Source: Stenotrophomonas maltophilia (lineage in GTDB: Bacteria > Pseudomonadota > Gammaproteobacteria > Xanthomonadales > Xanthomonadaceae). From it: a stretch of 64,000 nucleotides of DNA. Numbering within the stretch: position 1 is the first letter of the stretch; the number at the start of each line of letters is the position of its first letter. The position numbers were made by a program, and so were the translations under genes. The stretch spans positions 42,884-106,883 of the forward strand of contig FOZF01000001.1 in the NCBI GenBank assembly GCA_900113425.1, written 5' to 3'. Shown one piece after another: positions 8,874-16,107 of the stretch. The notes below the pieces were generated by a model that saw only the letters and a program-made list of their open reading frames with translations, did no database searches and had not been told where the DNA came from.

Positions 8874-9659
8874 TCAGATCTTGTTGTTGAGGTAGGCCAG
8901 CATGGAGTCGGTGGTCGAGATCGCCTTGGCGTTCATCTCGTAGGCGCGCTGGGTTTCGATCATCGACACCAGTTCCTCCACCACGTTCACGTTGCTGCCC
9001 TCGAGCGCACCCTGGACCACATTGCCGAGCCCGTTCAGGCCAGGGTTGCCGTTCTGCGCCGGCCCCGAGGCGGTGGTTTCCAGGAACAGGTTCTCGCCGC
9101 GCGCCTGCAGGCCCGCAGGATTGACGAAGTCGGTCAGGGTCAGTGCACCGATTTCCACCGATGCGGCGTCGTCGGCCATCTTCACGCTGATGGTGCCGTC
9201 GCTGCCGATGGTCACCGACTGCGCGCCTTCGGGAATCTGGATGCCGGGCTGCACCGGGTAACCGCTGTTGGTGACCAGCTCGCTGTCCTGGTTGATCTTG
9301 AACGAGCCGTCGCGGGTGTAGGCGGAGCTGCCATCGGGCAGCTGCACCTCGAAGAAGCCCCGGCCGTTGACCATCACGTCCAGCGCGCGGCCGGTCTGCT
9401 GCTGGCTGCCCTGCTCGAAGTTCTTGGCGGTGGCCACCACGCGCACGCCCGTGCCCAGCTGCAGGCCGGTCGGCAGCTGGGTCTGCGCCGACGATGCACC
9501 GCCCGGCTGGCGGACCTGCTGGTACAACAGATCCTCGAAGCTGGCGCGGTCCTGCTTGAAGCCGGTGGTGTTGGTGTTGGCGAGGTTGTTGGAAACCACC
9601 GACATGCGCATCTGCTGCGCATCCAGTCCGGTTTTCGCGATCCACAATGCCTGGTTCAT
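8874..9659 (-). CDS. flgG: Flagellar distal rod protein FlgG
   Basis: Distal rod subunit, 261 residues, the usual FlgG length. The start is placed at ATG 9659 (MNQALWIAKTGLDAQQ); a longer frame runs back to 9812 but its 51 extra residues are unrelated and would pass over the promoter at 9717-9733. The rod signature NNLANTNTTGFKQ occurs near residue 25 and the C-terminal SNVNVVEELVSMIETQRAYE is typical. The gene has its own sigma-54 promoter in the 103 bp gap after flgF, so rod/ring genes from flgG onward may also be expressed independently of flgB-F. Confidence 0.97.
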   Translation of the reverse strand: MNQALWIAKTGLDAQQMRMSVVSNNLANTNTTGFKQDRASFEDLLYQQVRQPGGASSAQTQLPTGLQLGTGVRVVATAKNFEQGSQQQTGRALDVMVNGRGFFEVQLPDGSSAYTRDGSFKINQDSELVTNSGYPVQPGIQIPEGAQSVTIGSDGTISVKMADDAASVEIGALTLTDFVNPAGLQARGENLFLETTASGPAQNGNPGLNGLGNVVQGALEGSNVNVVEELVSMIETQRAYEMNAKAISTTDSMLAYLNNKI

Positions 9660-9716
9660 CTTCGGGGTCCTGTCTGGCTGAAACCGGCCGCGTGCTGCGG
9701 CCCATGGGGTACGGCG

Positions 9717-9733
9717 TGCAAGCGGTGTGCCAG
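9717..9733 (-). promoter_or_regulatory. Internal sigma-54 (RpoN) promoter before flgG
   Basis: Minus-strand site CTGGCACACCGCTTGCA: a -24 TGGCAC and -12 TTGCA with GG and GC exactly 10 bases apart. Its core is identical to the flgB promoter at 13347-13363. The -12 element is about 57 bases before the flgG ATG. Confidence 0.82.
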
Positions 9734-9762
9734 CGCCGATGCGCGGCGCTGGCGGAATTCCG

Positions 9763-10512
9763 TCAGCTGCCCAGTCGCAGCAGGCTGTTGGCGCTGCGTG
9801 CGTTGTCATCACCGTGCTTGATCACCTGCACCTGCATTTCGTACTGGCGCTGCAGCTGGATCATCTGCACCAGTGCGCCGGCGGCGTCGACGTTGCTGCC
9901 TTCCAGCTGGCCGCTGTGCACCGTGGGCCCGAGGGCCTGGGCGAACGGCTGCAGCGGATCGGTGTTGCGGAACAGGCCATCGAGACCGCGTTCGAGCCGC
10001 TCGTCCGGCGCCTGCACCACCTTGATCCGGCCGATCATGGCCATGGTCTGCGGGCCTTCACCCTGCGGGATGATCGAGATCGTGCCGTCGTTGCCGATCT
10101 CCATCGCCTGGTACGGCGGAATGGCGATCGGGTTGTTGTTGTCATCCAGTACCGGGCGCCCACCGGAGGTCACCAGCTGCCCGTTCGGTGTCACCGACAG
10201 TGCCGCGCCGCGTGTGTACGCTTCACTGCCGTCGGTGGACTGCACGGCCAGCCAGGTGCCGGTCTGCAGCGCCAGGTCCAGCGGCTTGCCGGTGATGTGC
10301 TGTGCACCGGGCCGACGATTGAAGCCGGCGTCGACATGCAGCGCATCGACCCGCGAGGCAAAGCCCCGGCCCTGGATCGGGAAGGCTTCGGTGTTGGCCA
10401 GCGCTTCCTTGAAGCCGGGGGTATCCGAGTTGGCGAGGTTGTGGCTGAGCGTTCCCTGCGCCTGCAGGGAGGCGCGGGCACCGGTCATCGCCACGTAGAG
10501 GGCTTTATCCAT
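9763..10512 (-). CDS. flgF: Flagellar proximal rod protein FlgF
   Basis: Proximal rod subunit of 249 residues. It begins MDKALYVAMTGARASLQ and carries the rod/hook N-terminal signature (LSHNLANSDTPGFKEAL, about 22-38) and the C-terminal signature LEGSNVDAAGALVQMIQLQR followed by QYE. It lies 32 bp downstream of flgE. The 103 bp after its stop contain the second sigma-54 promoter. Confidence 0.96.
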   Translation of the reverse strand: MDKALYVAMTGARASLQAQGTLSHNLANSDTPGFKEALANTEAFPIQGRGFASRVDALHVDAGFNRRPGAQHITGKPLDLALQTGTWLAVQSTDGSEAYTRGAALSVTPNGQLVTSGGRPVLDDNNNPIAIPPYQAMEIGNDGTISIIPQGEGPQTMAMIGRIKVVQAPDERLERGLDGLFRNTDPLQPFAQALGPTVHSGQLEGSNVDAAGALVQMIQLQRQYEMQVQVIKHGDDNARSANSLLRLGS

Positions 10513-10544
10513 GCGGGGGGTTCCGTGACAGGGTCAGCGGCTCA

Positions 10545-11768
10545 TCAACGGATGTTGATGACGGTCTGGGTGATCTGGTCCTGGGTGGTGATCATCTGCG
10601 CGTTGGCCTGGAAGTTGCGCTGCGCGGTGATCATGTTGACCAGCTGCTCGGTCAGGTCGACGGTGGACGCCTCCAGCGAGCCGGCCTGGATCTTGCCGAG
10701 GTTGGAGGTGTCGGGCATGCCGGTACGCGGCGTACCCGAATCGAACGTCTCCGCCCACACGTTGTTGCCCTTCTGCTCCAGGCCCTGCGGGTTGTTGAAG
10801 GTGGTCAGCGCTACCTGGCCGAGCGGCTTGTCGTCGCCGTTGGAGTAGCGTGCGTAGACCACGCCGGTGTCCGACACCGTGATTTCGTTGAGCTTGCCCG
10901 CGGCGTAACCGTCCTGCTGGGTGTTGCGCAGGGCGAACTTCTCGCCGTACTGGGTCGAGCCGCTCACGTCCAGGGTCATGTTCAACTCGCCCGCGCCCGT
11001 GGTCGGAGTGAACGTGCCGAGGCTGATCCTGCCGTTGGCCGGTGCGGTCAGCTTGCCGCTGTTGTCGAAGGTGACCGGCGTCGGGGTACCTGCGGGTTCG
11101 CCATCGACGAAGTTGTGCACGGTCCACTGGTTGACGCCGGCTTCCTTGACGAAGTACGACACCTGGATGTGGCTCACGCCCAGCGAGTCATACACGGTGA
11201 TGCCGCCGCTGGAGTGGTTGTAGCTGTTGGAATTGGTGGCGTCGAACGGCTGCACCGTCGGTTCCTTGGCGTTGGCCGGGAGGGTGAAACCGACCTTTAC
11301 ATCGCTGGTCTGCCGGGGCGGGCTGTCGGTGGTCAGCAACTGCAGGTCGATCATGCGACCGGCGTCGAAGTTGGTGCCGTCGGCGTTGGGCGCGAACACC
11401 TGCAGGCGCGCGCCCTGCGGGTTGGTCACATAGCCTGCGGCATCGGTCTGGAAGTTGCCGGCACGCGAGTACACCCGCTGGCCGTTCATGTTCATGGTGA
11501 AGAAGCCCTCACCGGAAATCGCCATGTCCAGGCTGCGGCCGGTCTGCTCGTTGTTGCCCTGGATGAACTGCTGGGCCACGTTGGAGACGCGCACGCCCGA
11601 GCCGACCGCGTTCTTCGACAGGCCGTAGCTGGTGGCGGCGAACAGGTCGGCGAACTCGGCGCGCGACTGCTTGAAGCCGGTGGTGTTGACGTTGGCGACG
11701 TTGTTGGCGGTGACGCTCAGGTCGGAGTTGGCGGCATTGATGCCGGACAGCGAGACATTGAAGCCCAT
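10545..11768 (-). CDS. flgE: Flagellar hook protein FlgE
   Basis: Main hook subunit, 407 residues, close to the E. coli length (402). The N-terminus MGFNVSLSGINAANSDLS is followed by NNVANVNTTGFKQSR (about 22-36); the centre is the variable beta-rich hook domain; the C-terminus has LEASTVDLTEQLVNMITAQR and NFQANAQ. flgD, the hook cap gene, precedes it by 31 bp, the standard order. Confidence 0.97.
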   Translation of the reverse strand: MGFNVSLSGINAANSDLSVTANNVANVNTTGFKQSRAEFADLFAATSYGLSKNAVGSGVRVSNVAQQFIQGNNEQTGRSLDMAISGEGFFTMNMNGQRVYSRAGNFQTDAAGYVTNPQGARLQVFAPNADGTNFDAGRMIDLQLLTTDSPPRQTSDVKVGFTLPANAKEPTVQPFDATNSNSYNHSSGGITVYDSLGVSHIQVSYFVKEAGVNQWTVHNFVDGEPAGTPTPVTFDNSGKLTAPANGRISLGTFTPTTGAGELNMTLDVSGSTQYGEKFALRNTQQDGYAAGKLNEITVSDTGVVYARYSNGDDKPLGQVALTTFNNPQGLEQKGNNVWAETFDSGTPRTGMPDTSNLGKIQAGSLEASTVDLTEQLVNMITAQRNFQANAQMITTQDQITQTVINIR

Positions 11769-11799
11769 GGGATGCTCCTGGTAGATGCGGGTAGGCGGC

Positions 11800-12483
11800 T
11801 CAGCTGACGCGGAGCACGTAGTCGATCGGGGCCGTGCCCAGGCCCTTGAGGTTCAGGTACAGGCCATCGGAACCGACGGTCACGCTTTCCACCGGTGCCT
11901 GCACATAGGTGGACAGCTTGGTGCTCTTGCCAGCGGTATCGACATGGTTGGCGACCACGCTGTACTTGCCCGGCTCCATGCGGTTGCCGGCGGCATCCTT
12001 GCCATCCCACTGGAATGCGGTTTCGCCCGCGGCCTTGGCCTCGACGCTGATCGAGGTGACCTTGGCGCCGTTGGCATCGGTGATGTCCACGGTGATGATG
12101 CCGGCGCCGGGGGCGGCCACCGTGCCTTCGACGCTGCCTTCGTTCTCCAGCACCAGCTTCTCGGACGGCACCAGCACCTGGTGCCCCACCAGCGCGGCGC
12201 CACGCAGCACCTGGTCGCTGGCCATCGACTGCTGGAAGCCCTGCACCGTGGTGTTCAGATCGGTGATGCCCTGCACGGTCGACATCTGCGCCATCTGCGC
12301 GACCATCTGCGTGTTGTCCATGGGCTTGAGCGGGTCCTGGTGCTGCAGCTGCTCGGTCATCAGGCGCAGGAAGTCGGCCTGGTCCAGCGTGTTCTTCTTC
12401 TTGGTGGCGTTGCTGTTGGGGGCATTCAGGCCCAGCGCGGAGTAGACGTCCTGGCTGGTCTGGTTGTTGACGGCAGTGGTCAT
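11800..12483 (-). CDS. flgD: Hook assembly scaffold FlgD (hook cap)
   Basis: Hook-capping protein needed for FlgE polymerisation, 227 residues, normal for the family. The conserved N-terminal stretch KKNTLDQADFLRLMTEQL followed by QHQDPLKPMDN (about 28-57) is diagnostic; the C-terminal half carries the Tudor/Ig-like hook-cap domains (AFQWDGKDAAGNRMEPGKY near 165). The ATG at 12483 lies 23 bp after flgC. Confidence 0.96.
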   Translation of the reverse strand: MTTAVNNQTSQDVYSALGLNAPNSNATKKKNTLDQADFLRLMTEQLQHQDPLKPMDNTQMVAQMAQMSTVQGITDLNTTVQGFQQSMASDQVLRGAALVGHQVLVPSEKLVLENEGSVEGTVAAPGAGIITVDITDANGAKVTSISVEAKAAGETAFQWDGKDAAGNRMEPGKYSVVANHVDTAGKSTKLSTYVQAPVESVTVGSDGLYLNLKGLGTAPIDYVLRVS

Positions 12484-12506
12484 GGCGGTATCCGGTACTG
12501 CGGGCC

Positions 12507-12914
12507 TCAGCGGCCCATGGTCAGGGTGGCCAGGGCCAGTTCCTTGGCGGTGGTCAACATCTCCACGCCGGCCTGGTAGTTGCGCGAGGTCGAGATCAGA
12601 TTGACCATCTGCGCGACAGGATCGACGTCAGGCTGGTAGATGTAGCCGTCGGCGTCGGCAAGCGGGTGGCCGGGCTCGTAGCGCTTGATCGGCGCCGCCT
12701 CGCTGCGGGTGATTTCCTTCACCTGCACCGAGGTGATGTTCGGGTCATCCTTGCTGGTGACCGCCTGGAAGATCGGCTCCAGCGGCTTGTAGACCGCCTC
12801 TGCCGAGCCGGCGACGGTGTCGGCGTTGGACAGGTTGGAGGCGATGGTGCTCATGCGCACCGACTGCGCCTGCAGCGCGGAGCCGGCGATGTCGAAGATC
12901 GGCAGGTTGCTCAT
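12507..12914 (-). CDS. flgC: Flagellar proximal rod protein FlgC
   Basis: Proximal rod component, 135 residues. It starts MSNLPIFDIAGSALQAQ and contains ASNLSNADTV near residue 26 and the C-terminal PVAQMVNLISTSRNYQAGVE. The rod motif reads SNADTVAGS here, as is common for FlgC. Only 3 bp separate it from flgB. Confidence 0.96.
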   Translation of the reverse strand: MSNLPIFDIAGSALQAQSVRMSTIASNLSNADTVAGSAEAVYKPLEPIFQAVTSKDDPNITSVQVKEITRSEAAPIKRYEPGHPLADADGYIYQPDVDPVAQMVNLISTSRNYQAGVEMLTTAKELALATLTMGR

Positions 12915-12917
12915 GGC

Positions 12918-13313
12918 TTATTGCCCCGTGATCGCGGTCAGCATGGAACGGACCTTGCTCTCGACGAAGCTGAGCGATGCGCGGTACTCCAGCGCGGCGC
13001 GGCCGTAGGCGGCGCGCTCTGCATCCGGATCGACAGTATTGCCGTCAAGGCTGGGCTGGACACCCTCGCGCGCGATCTGGAACGGATTCAGGCCGTTGTT
13101 GATCGCGTAGTGCTGCTCGTGGGTGGTGGCCATCAGGCCGTTGCCATCCTGTCCCTGTGCACTGCGCAGGGCGGCGTCGAAGTCCAGGTCCTGGGCCTTG
13201 TAGCCGGGGGTATCGGCATTGCCGAGATTGCTGGCGATCAGCTTCATCCGCTGTTCGCGCAACGGCATGGCCTGGGCATGTACGCCCAGGTAGTCGGTAA
13301 TCAGGTTGCGCAC
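12918..13313 (-). CDS. flgB: Flagellar proximal rod protein FlgB
   Basis: First gene of the flg operon; 131 residues, proximal rod subunit. It starts with GTG at 13313 (MRNLITDYLGVHAQAM) and has the family motif LIASNLGNADTPGYKAQDLD (about 25-44). The gene stands 34 bp downstream of the -12 element of a strong sigma-54 promoter, which fixes the direction and start of the eleven-gene operon flgBCDEFGHIJKL. Confidence 0.96.
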   Translation of the reverse strand: MRNLITDYLGVHAQAMPLREQRMKLIASNLGNADTPGYKAQDLDFDAALRSAQGQDGNGLMATTHEQHYAINNGLNPFQIAREGVQPSLDGNTVDPDAERAAYGRAALEYRASLSFVESKVRSMLTAITGQ

Positions 13314-13346
13314 GATGCACTCCCACGGGAACGTTGCCGGGGAAGC

Positions 13347-13363
13347 TGCAAGCGGTGTGCCAA
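13347..13363 (-). promoter_or_regulatory. Sigma-54 (RpoN) promoter of flgBCDEFGHIJKL
   Basis: Minus-strand site TTGGCACACCGCTTGCA matches the RpoN consensus (TGGCAC at -24, TTGCA at -12, 10 bases between the invariant GG and GC). RpoN promoters require an enhancer-binding protein; in xanthomonads this is usually FleQ. Confidence 0.9.
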
Positions 13364-13391
13364 AAGGAAGGGGGCGGGGCGCCGCTACGCT

Positions 13392-13414
13392 CGCCGGGCA
13401 CGGCCCGGCGCTAC
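13392..13414 (-). repeat. SMAG (GTAG) palindrome
   Basis: Read on the minus strand: GTAGCGCCGGGC, CGTG, then CCCGGCG. This is a single inverted SMAG element just upstream of the flgB sigma-54 promoter. Confidence 0.85.
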
Positions 13415-13431
13415 CGACGGGTCACCAACAT

Positions 13432-13560
13432 CCGGCACGCCGGGCCATGCCCGGCGGGGAGCCAGGGGCCGCCAAATCCGGTAGCGCCGGGCCATGCCCG
13501 GCGGGGAACCAGGGGGCGGCCAACATCCGGTAGCGCCGGGCCATGCCCGGCGGGGAGCCC
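13432..13560 (+). repeat. Three tandem SMAG units, about 49-bp period
   Basis: Two intact elements (13481-13503 and 13530-13552) and one with a damaged head (about 13435-13456, GCAC instead of GTAG) each have the form GTAGCGCCGGGCC-ATG-CCCGGCG. The spacers between them (GGGGAGCCAGGGG-type, then GCCAA and CCGG) are also similar, so the whole unit of about 49 bp was duplicated. They follow the cheV stop codon and would form strong hairpins separating cheV transcription from flgB. Confidence 0.85.
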
Positions 13561-13568
13561 AGGCGGCC

Positions 13569-14513
13569 TCAGGCCGCCATCGCGACCTTGCGCAGGCGGT
13601 CCAGCACGAAATCGGCCAGCTCGTGCGGGGAGTACTTGGCGACGAAGGCATTGGCGCCCACGCGCTCGACCATCGCGTTGTTGAACACGCCCGACAGGGA
13701 GGTATGCAGCAGCACGTACAGCCCCGCCAGCCCCGGATGGCGCCGGATTTCCGTCGTCAGCGTATAGCCGTCCATCGCCGGCATCTCGATATCGGAGATG
13801 ACCATGGCATAGCGGTCGGCGGGATTCTCGCCCGAGGCGTGGATCTGCAGCAGGTGGTCCAGCGCCTGCCGGCCATCGGAGAGCAGGGTGGCACCGACCC
13901 CCAGCTGGTCCAGCACGCTGCGGATCTGCTGGCGCGCCACCCGCGAGTCGTCTACCACCAGCACCTGCAGCTGCGGGCCGTCGGCGGGCATGGCCATCTG
14001 CGGATCGAGCACAGCCTCGCCCCGGATCTGCGCGATGTCGGCCAGCACGCTTTCCACGTCGATCACCTGGATCAGCTCGCCCTGGAAGCGGGTGACCGCC
14101 GTCAGATAGCTCGATTCAGCGCCCAGTTCCGGTGGCGGATGGATGTCCTCCACCGCGATGTTGACGATGCGCTCCACACCGCTGACCAGGAAGCCCTGGA
14201 TCGAGCGATTGAATTCAGTGACGACCAGGTAGCCGGGCGAGGTATCGGCATCCGGCTCGCGCTCGGGATGGCCGATCGCCAGGCCCAGGTCGAGCACCGG
14301 CACGGACCGTCCGCGCACATCGGCCACGCCGGCGAACTGCCCTGGCAGGCCGGGCACCTGGAACAGCTCCGGGCGCCGCAGCACTTCCTGCACCTTGAAT
14401 ACATTGACGCCAAAAAGCTGACGTCCGCCGAGGCGGAACAGCAGCAGCGCCAGTCGGTTGTGGCCGGCCAGGCGGGTCCGCTGGTCGATCCGGTTGAGCA
14501 GGTCATGGGACAT
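13569..14513 (-). CDS. cheV: Chemotaxis coupling protein CheV
   Basis: Couples chemoreceptors to CheA and has its own receiver domain, giving adaptation. The 314-residue protein has a CheW-like domain (about 20-155: NRLALLLFRLGG, VRGRSVPVLDLGLAIG) and a C-terminal response-regulator receiver (about 180-305) with VLVVDDSRVARQQ, the phospho-acceptor Asp241 in ISDIEMPAMDG, and VAKYSPHEL. I chose the ATG at 14513, giving the usual CheV start; a longer frame to 15098 runs through flgA. No Shine-Dalgarno site is visible. It is divergent from flgA. Confidence 0.93.
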   Translation of the reverse strand: MSHDLLNRIDQRTRLAGHNRLALLLFRLGGRQLFGVNVFKVQEVLRRPELFQVPGLPGQFAGVADVRGRSVPVLDLGLAIGHPEREPDADTSPGYLVVTEFNRSIQGFLVSGVERIVNIAVEDIHPPPELGAESSYLTAVTRFQGELIQVIDVESVLADIAQIRGEAVLDPQMAMPADGPQLQVLVVDDSRVARQQIRSVLDQLGVGATLLSDGRQALDHLLQIHASGENPADRYAMVISDIEMPAMDGYTLTTEIRRHPGLAGLYVLLHTSLSGVFNNAMVERVGANAFVAKYSPHELADFVLDRLRKVAMAA

Positions 14514-14520
14514 GGCTGCT

Positions 14521-14548
14521 GTATCGGCGTGCAGCGGCGGGAACTTGA
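14521..14548 (-). promoter_or_regulatory. Possible sigma-28 promoter of cheV
   Basis: On the minus strand TCAA, 16 bases, GCCGATAC. The -10 element is good (7 of 8) but the spacer is one base longer than the 15 of the other FliA sites here. The predicted start of transcription falls at the cheV ATG, which would make a leaderless message and would fit the missing Shine-Dalgarno site. Confidence 0.45.
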
Positions 14549-14591
14549 GGGTCCGATCCAGCGGCGCCGCAGCGTCGTGCCGCGCATCGCA

Positions 14592-14608
14592 CTGGCACGC
14601 CGCTTGCA
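14592..14608 (+). promoter_or_regulatory. Sigma-54 (RpoN) promoter of flgA
   Basis: CTGGCACGCCGCTTGCA is a full match to the RpoN consensus TGGCACG-N4-TTGCA. The -12 element ends 35 bases before the flgA ATG. Confidence 0.9.
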
Positions 14609-14643
14609 CGCGTCCGGGCCAGGTCCCATCGACAGGAGGCGCC

Positions 14644-15300
14644 ATGCGCCCGATCTCCTCCATCCTGGCAGTCGCACTGGCCATTGCCTCGCCCTGGGTG
14701 CTGGCCGCCGACTGGCAGCCGGTGGCCAGCATCCGTGCGGCGGCGTTGTCGAGCCTGCCCGCCGGCAGCGAAGGCGAGGCCCAGGTGGCTGACGCGCTGC
14801 GTCTTCCCCGGTGCGGGGGAGCGCTGCAGGTGCAGCCGACAGCGAACACCACGGTCGAGGTCAGCTGCCCCGACGCGGGCGGCTGGCGCCTGTTCGTACC
14901 GGTGAAGGTGCGGCGCAACCAGACGGTGCTGGTCCTTGCGCGCGGCATCGCTGCTGGAGAAACGCTGACGGCTGCCGATATCAGTACCGCCCAACGCGAT
15001 GCTGCGCGGATTGCCGGGGCCGTGCTGGCCGATCCCAATGCAGCGATCGGCCGCATCGCCCGGCGCCCGCTGCAGGCCGGAACGCTGCTGTCGAGCAACG
15101 ATCTGGTCGCTCAGCGTCTCATCAAGCGTGGAGACAATGTGGCCCTGGTGTCCCGGCGCGGCTCGGTCGAGGTGCGTATCGCGGGCAGGGCGATGGGCGA
15201 TGCCGGCGAGAACGAACGCATCTCGGTGGAGAACCTGTCCTCGCGGCGCATCGTGCAGGGCACCGTGGATGCCCGTGGTGACGTAATCGTGGCGCGTTGA
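14644..15300 (+). CDS. flgA: Flagellar P-ring assembly chaperone FlgA
   Basis: Periplasmic chaperone for FlgI polymerisation. 218 residues with a signal peptide (ILAVALAIASPWVLA, cleavage about residue 22) followed by the SAF/FlgA domain: LARGIAAGETLTAADI near 100 and ARRPLQAGTLLSSNDL near 140. Start ATG at 14644 with AGGAGG about 6 bases upstream; an open frame to 14458 precedes it but lies within cheV. It is preceded by a sigma-54 promoter and followed by flgM behind its own sigma-28 promoter. Confidence 0.95.
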   Translation: MRPISSILAVALAIASPWVLAADWQPVASIRAAALSSLPAGSEGEAQVADALRLPRCGGALQVQPTANTTVEVSCPDAGGWRLFVPVKVRRNQTVLVLARGIAAGETLTAADISTAQRDAARIAGAVLADPNAAIGRIARRPLQAGTLLSSNDLVAQRLIKRGDNVALVSRRGSVEVRIAGRAMGDAGENERISVENLSSRRIVQGTVDARGDVIVAR

Positions 15301-15318
15301 ATTCCAGCAAGATTTCCC

Positions 15319-15345
15319 TAAAGATCACGGCCCTGCGGCCGATAT
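15319..15345 (+). promoter_or_regulatory. Sigma-28 (FliA) promoter of flgM
   Basis: TAAA, 15 bases, GCCGATAT, seven of eight in the -10 and a perfect -35. It lies in the 75-bp gap between flgA and flgM. FliA-dependent flgM transcription gives the usual negative feedback, in addition to read-through from the flgA sigma-54 promoter. Confidence 0.92.
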
Positions 15346-15375
15346 CCCTTGTGAACGGCAACTCCAGGACACCCC

Positions 15376-15681
15376 ATGAGCCAGAAAATCGACGGCAACC
15401 TGCAGGTCCCCCAGGCACTGCGCAGCGTGACGAACCCGGCCAGCAAACCCGGCGTCAGCAGCGACTCGCCGGCACGTCCGGTGGAGGCGGCCGACAGCCT
15501 GCGCCTGACCGGCGAGGCCACCAATCTGCAGGCCATCGAACGCGAACTGACCACGGCGCCGGCGATCGACGCCCAGCGTGTAGCCGCCGTGCGCGAATCG
15601 CTGCAGAACGGCACCTATACGATCAATCCGGACGCGATCGCGTCGCGCATGCTTGAGCTGGACCAGCAGCTGCACGGATGA
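15376..15681 (+). CDS. flgM: Anti-sigma-28 factor FlgM
   Basis: Binds FliA until the hook is complete, then is exported. The 101-residue protein has a flexible Ser/Pro-rich N-terminal half and the conserved sigma-binding C-terminal half (ESLQNGTYTINPDAIASRML near 75-94). The flgM-flgN ATGA overlap couples translation with the chaperone gene. Confidence 0.94.
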   Translation: MSQKIDGNLQVPQALRSVTNPASKPGVSSDSPARPVEAADSLRLTGEATNLQAIERELTTAPAIDAQRVAAVRESLQNGTYTINPDAIASRMLELDQQLHG

Positions 15682-16016
15682 CCGCGGCGATGAGCGAGCC
15701 GTTGCAGCGCCTGGCGCTGGCCCTGGACGTCGAACGCCAGGCCCTGGTCGAGCATGACGTGCACGCATTGATCCGCGCCACCGGCGCCAAGCTGGAGGCG
15801 CTGCGTGCGCTGGAAGGCGCACCGCCGGTGGGCGAGGGCGAACAGCTGCAGGAGCTGGCCGAGCGCAATCGCGCCAACGGCGTGCTGTTGTCGCGCAGGC
15901 GCCGCGAAGTGAACTGGGCGCTGCGCCAGCTGGGCCGCAGCGAAGAGGCCTCGGCCTACGATGCCAAGGGGCAGGCCCACGCAGTCACCGCTGGCCGCCC
16001 TTTGGCGGTGGCCTGA
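15678..16016 (+). CDS. flgN: Flagellar export chaperone FlgN family
   Basis: Predicted cytosolic chaperone for FlgK and FlgL. 112 residues, almost entirely helical, with heptad-like leucines (LQRLALALDVERQAL and LQELAERNRANGVLLSRRR). Identification rests mainly on size, helical character and position directly after flgM with an overlapping start, the standard order. A stem-loop (GCAGGC/GCCTGC, about 16046-16061) follows and may end the transcript. Confidence 0.85.
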   Translation: MTAAMSEPLQRLALALDVERQALVEHDVHALIRATGAKLEALRALEGAPPVGEGEQLQELAERNRANGVLLSRRRREVNWALRQLGRSEEASAYDAKGQAHAVTAGRPLAVA

Positions 16017-16107
16017 CGCAACTTCGCGCGGATCTCCCGGAACGCAGGCTGTCGCCTGCGGCACGACCGCGTATATTGGGCGCCTGTTCGAATGCCCCTG
16101 AGCCGCC

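Noticed and set aside
8874..9812. 312-residue form of FlgG
   Set aside because: The extra 51 residues show no similarity to rod proteins and would need translation across the sigma-54 promoter at 9717-9733.
13432..13560. Possible CRISPR array
   Set aside because: Three units of about 49 bp contain a self-complementary GTAG element and near-identical spacers. A CRISPR array needs unique spacers and cas genes, which are absent.
16073..16078. TATATT as a promoter of the soluble kinase gene
   Set aside because: No recognisable -35 at a normal distance; mentioned under the gene but not annotated as a promoter.
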